From JBBSBY01 sp038205805 (GTDB lineage Bacteria > Desulfobacterota > Desulfomonilia > Desulfomonilales > Desulfomonilaceae), in NCBI GenBank assembly GCA_038205805.1, contig JBBRBO010000113.1, positions 1-13,999 of the forward strand: a DNA stretch of 13,999 bases, written 5' to 3'. Every line of letters starts with the position of its first letter. Position 1 is the stretch's first letter. A program made the position numbers and the translations under genes. Under the pieces are notes generated by a model. The model saw only the letters and a program-made list of their open reading frames with translations. It was not told the origin of the DNA and made no database searches. This document shows, piece by piece, positions 13,879 to 13,999 of the stretch.

Positions 13879-13999
13879 TAGTGCTCGATTTCATGCTGCT
13901 TTACTGTTTTGAGAGTGTTCCCGGCTAACGTGACTGATGTTGTCGTATTTAGTGTATAATCTCTTTCTTTCACTTTCGGTTCTGAAGGCCCAAAATTGA
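13878..13999 (-). CDS. C-terminal end of an unidentified protein (continues past window)
   Basis: A minus-strand frame open across the window edge, with 39 codons visible, reading KERDYTLNTTTSVTL and ending VKQHEIEH. Its TAA overlaps the ATG of the methylase-nuclease gene (TAATG), as in coupled operon genes. It shows no methylase motif. It could be a real upstream gene, the broken N-terminal half of the methylase, or a chance frame. Confidence 0.3.
   Translation of the reverse strand, partial: NFGPSEPKVKERDYTLNTTTSVTLAGNTLKTVKQHEIEH

Noticed and set aside
13955..13960. TATAAT on the plus strand near the window end
   Set aside because: No -35 at a suitable distance and no visible downstream gene in the window.

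Overview
This looks like bacterial chromosomal DNA of moderate GC. The best guess is a Desulfobacterota ('deltaproteobacterial') sulfate-reducing or syntrophic lineage. That guess rests on a ScmC-like protein (SynChlorMet cassette family), the DUF2284 and SpoIIAA-like small proteins, and many intergenic hairpin repeats of a kind I associate with that group. It is inference, not proof. Housekeeping genes (tRNA-Leu, an EF-G) alternate with accessory material (a HigBA toxin-antitoxin pair, two unrelated DNA methyltransferases, a decaying ScmC-like gene).

Layout. 1-1705: a small exported protein (768-1121) and tRNA-Leu(CAA) with its own promoter and terminator, bracketed by two almost identical repeat copies in opposite orientation (A, C), with a diverged copy B between. 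1746-2487: higBA on the minus strand with a recognisable promoter and operator. 2680-3672: a convergent pair, a DUF2284 cysteine-rich putative metal-binding protein (+) and a SpoIIAA-like protein (-). 3720-5508: repeat D, a SHOCT-domain membrane protein, a DGMHR-motif (ParB/sulfiredoxin-like) protein and repeat E. 5506-7536: an EF-G with a leader of about 280 nt that holds a candidate leader peptide and a terminator-like hairpin. Its promoter is back-to-back with that of a small membrane protein (7942-8238), which is followed by a YacP-like NYN nuclease (8395-8844). 8899-9270: an imperfect tandem duplication. 9315-9620: a small secreted protein. 9845-11498: a DNA methyltransferase gene bracketed by 40-bp direct repeats, with repeat F starting at its stop codon. 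11675-12745: an isolated ScmC-like gene with an abnormal P-loop and a tail that runs into a purine tract and hairpin. 12844-13999: a methyltransferase-Mrr nuclease fusion lacking its methylase catalytic half, then the end of another frame at the window edge.

The most distinctive feature is a dispersed repeat family of 227 bp. Copies B, C and D are each 227 bp between ends of the form TGATACCAATGCGC ... GCGCATTGGTATCA. Copies E (135 bp) and F (197 bp) are internally shortened, and copy A is cut by the window edge. Each element carries up to two hairpins. Base pairs in both hairpins change in a compensatory way between copies, which suggests that structure is maintained. Two genes (EF-G and the methyltransferase) take their stop codon from the first three bases of an element's terminal repeat.
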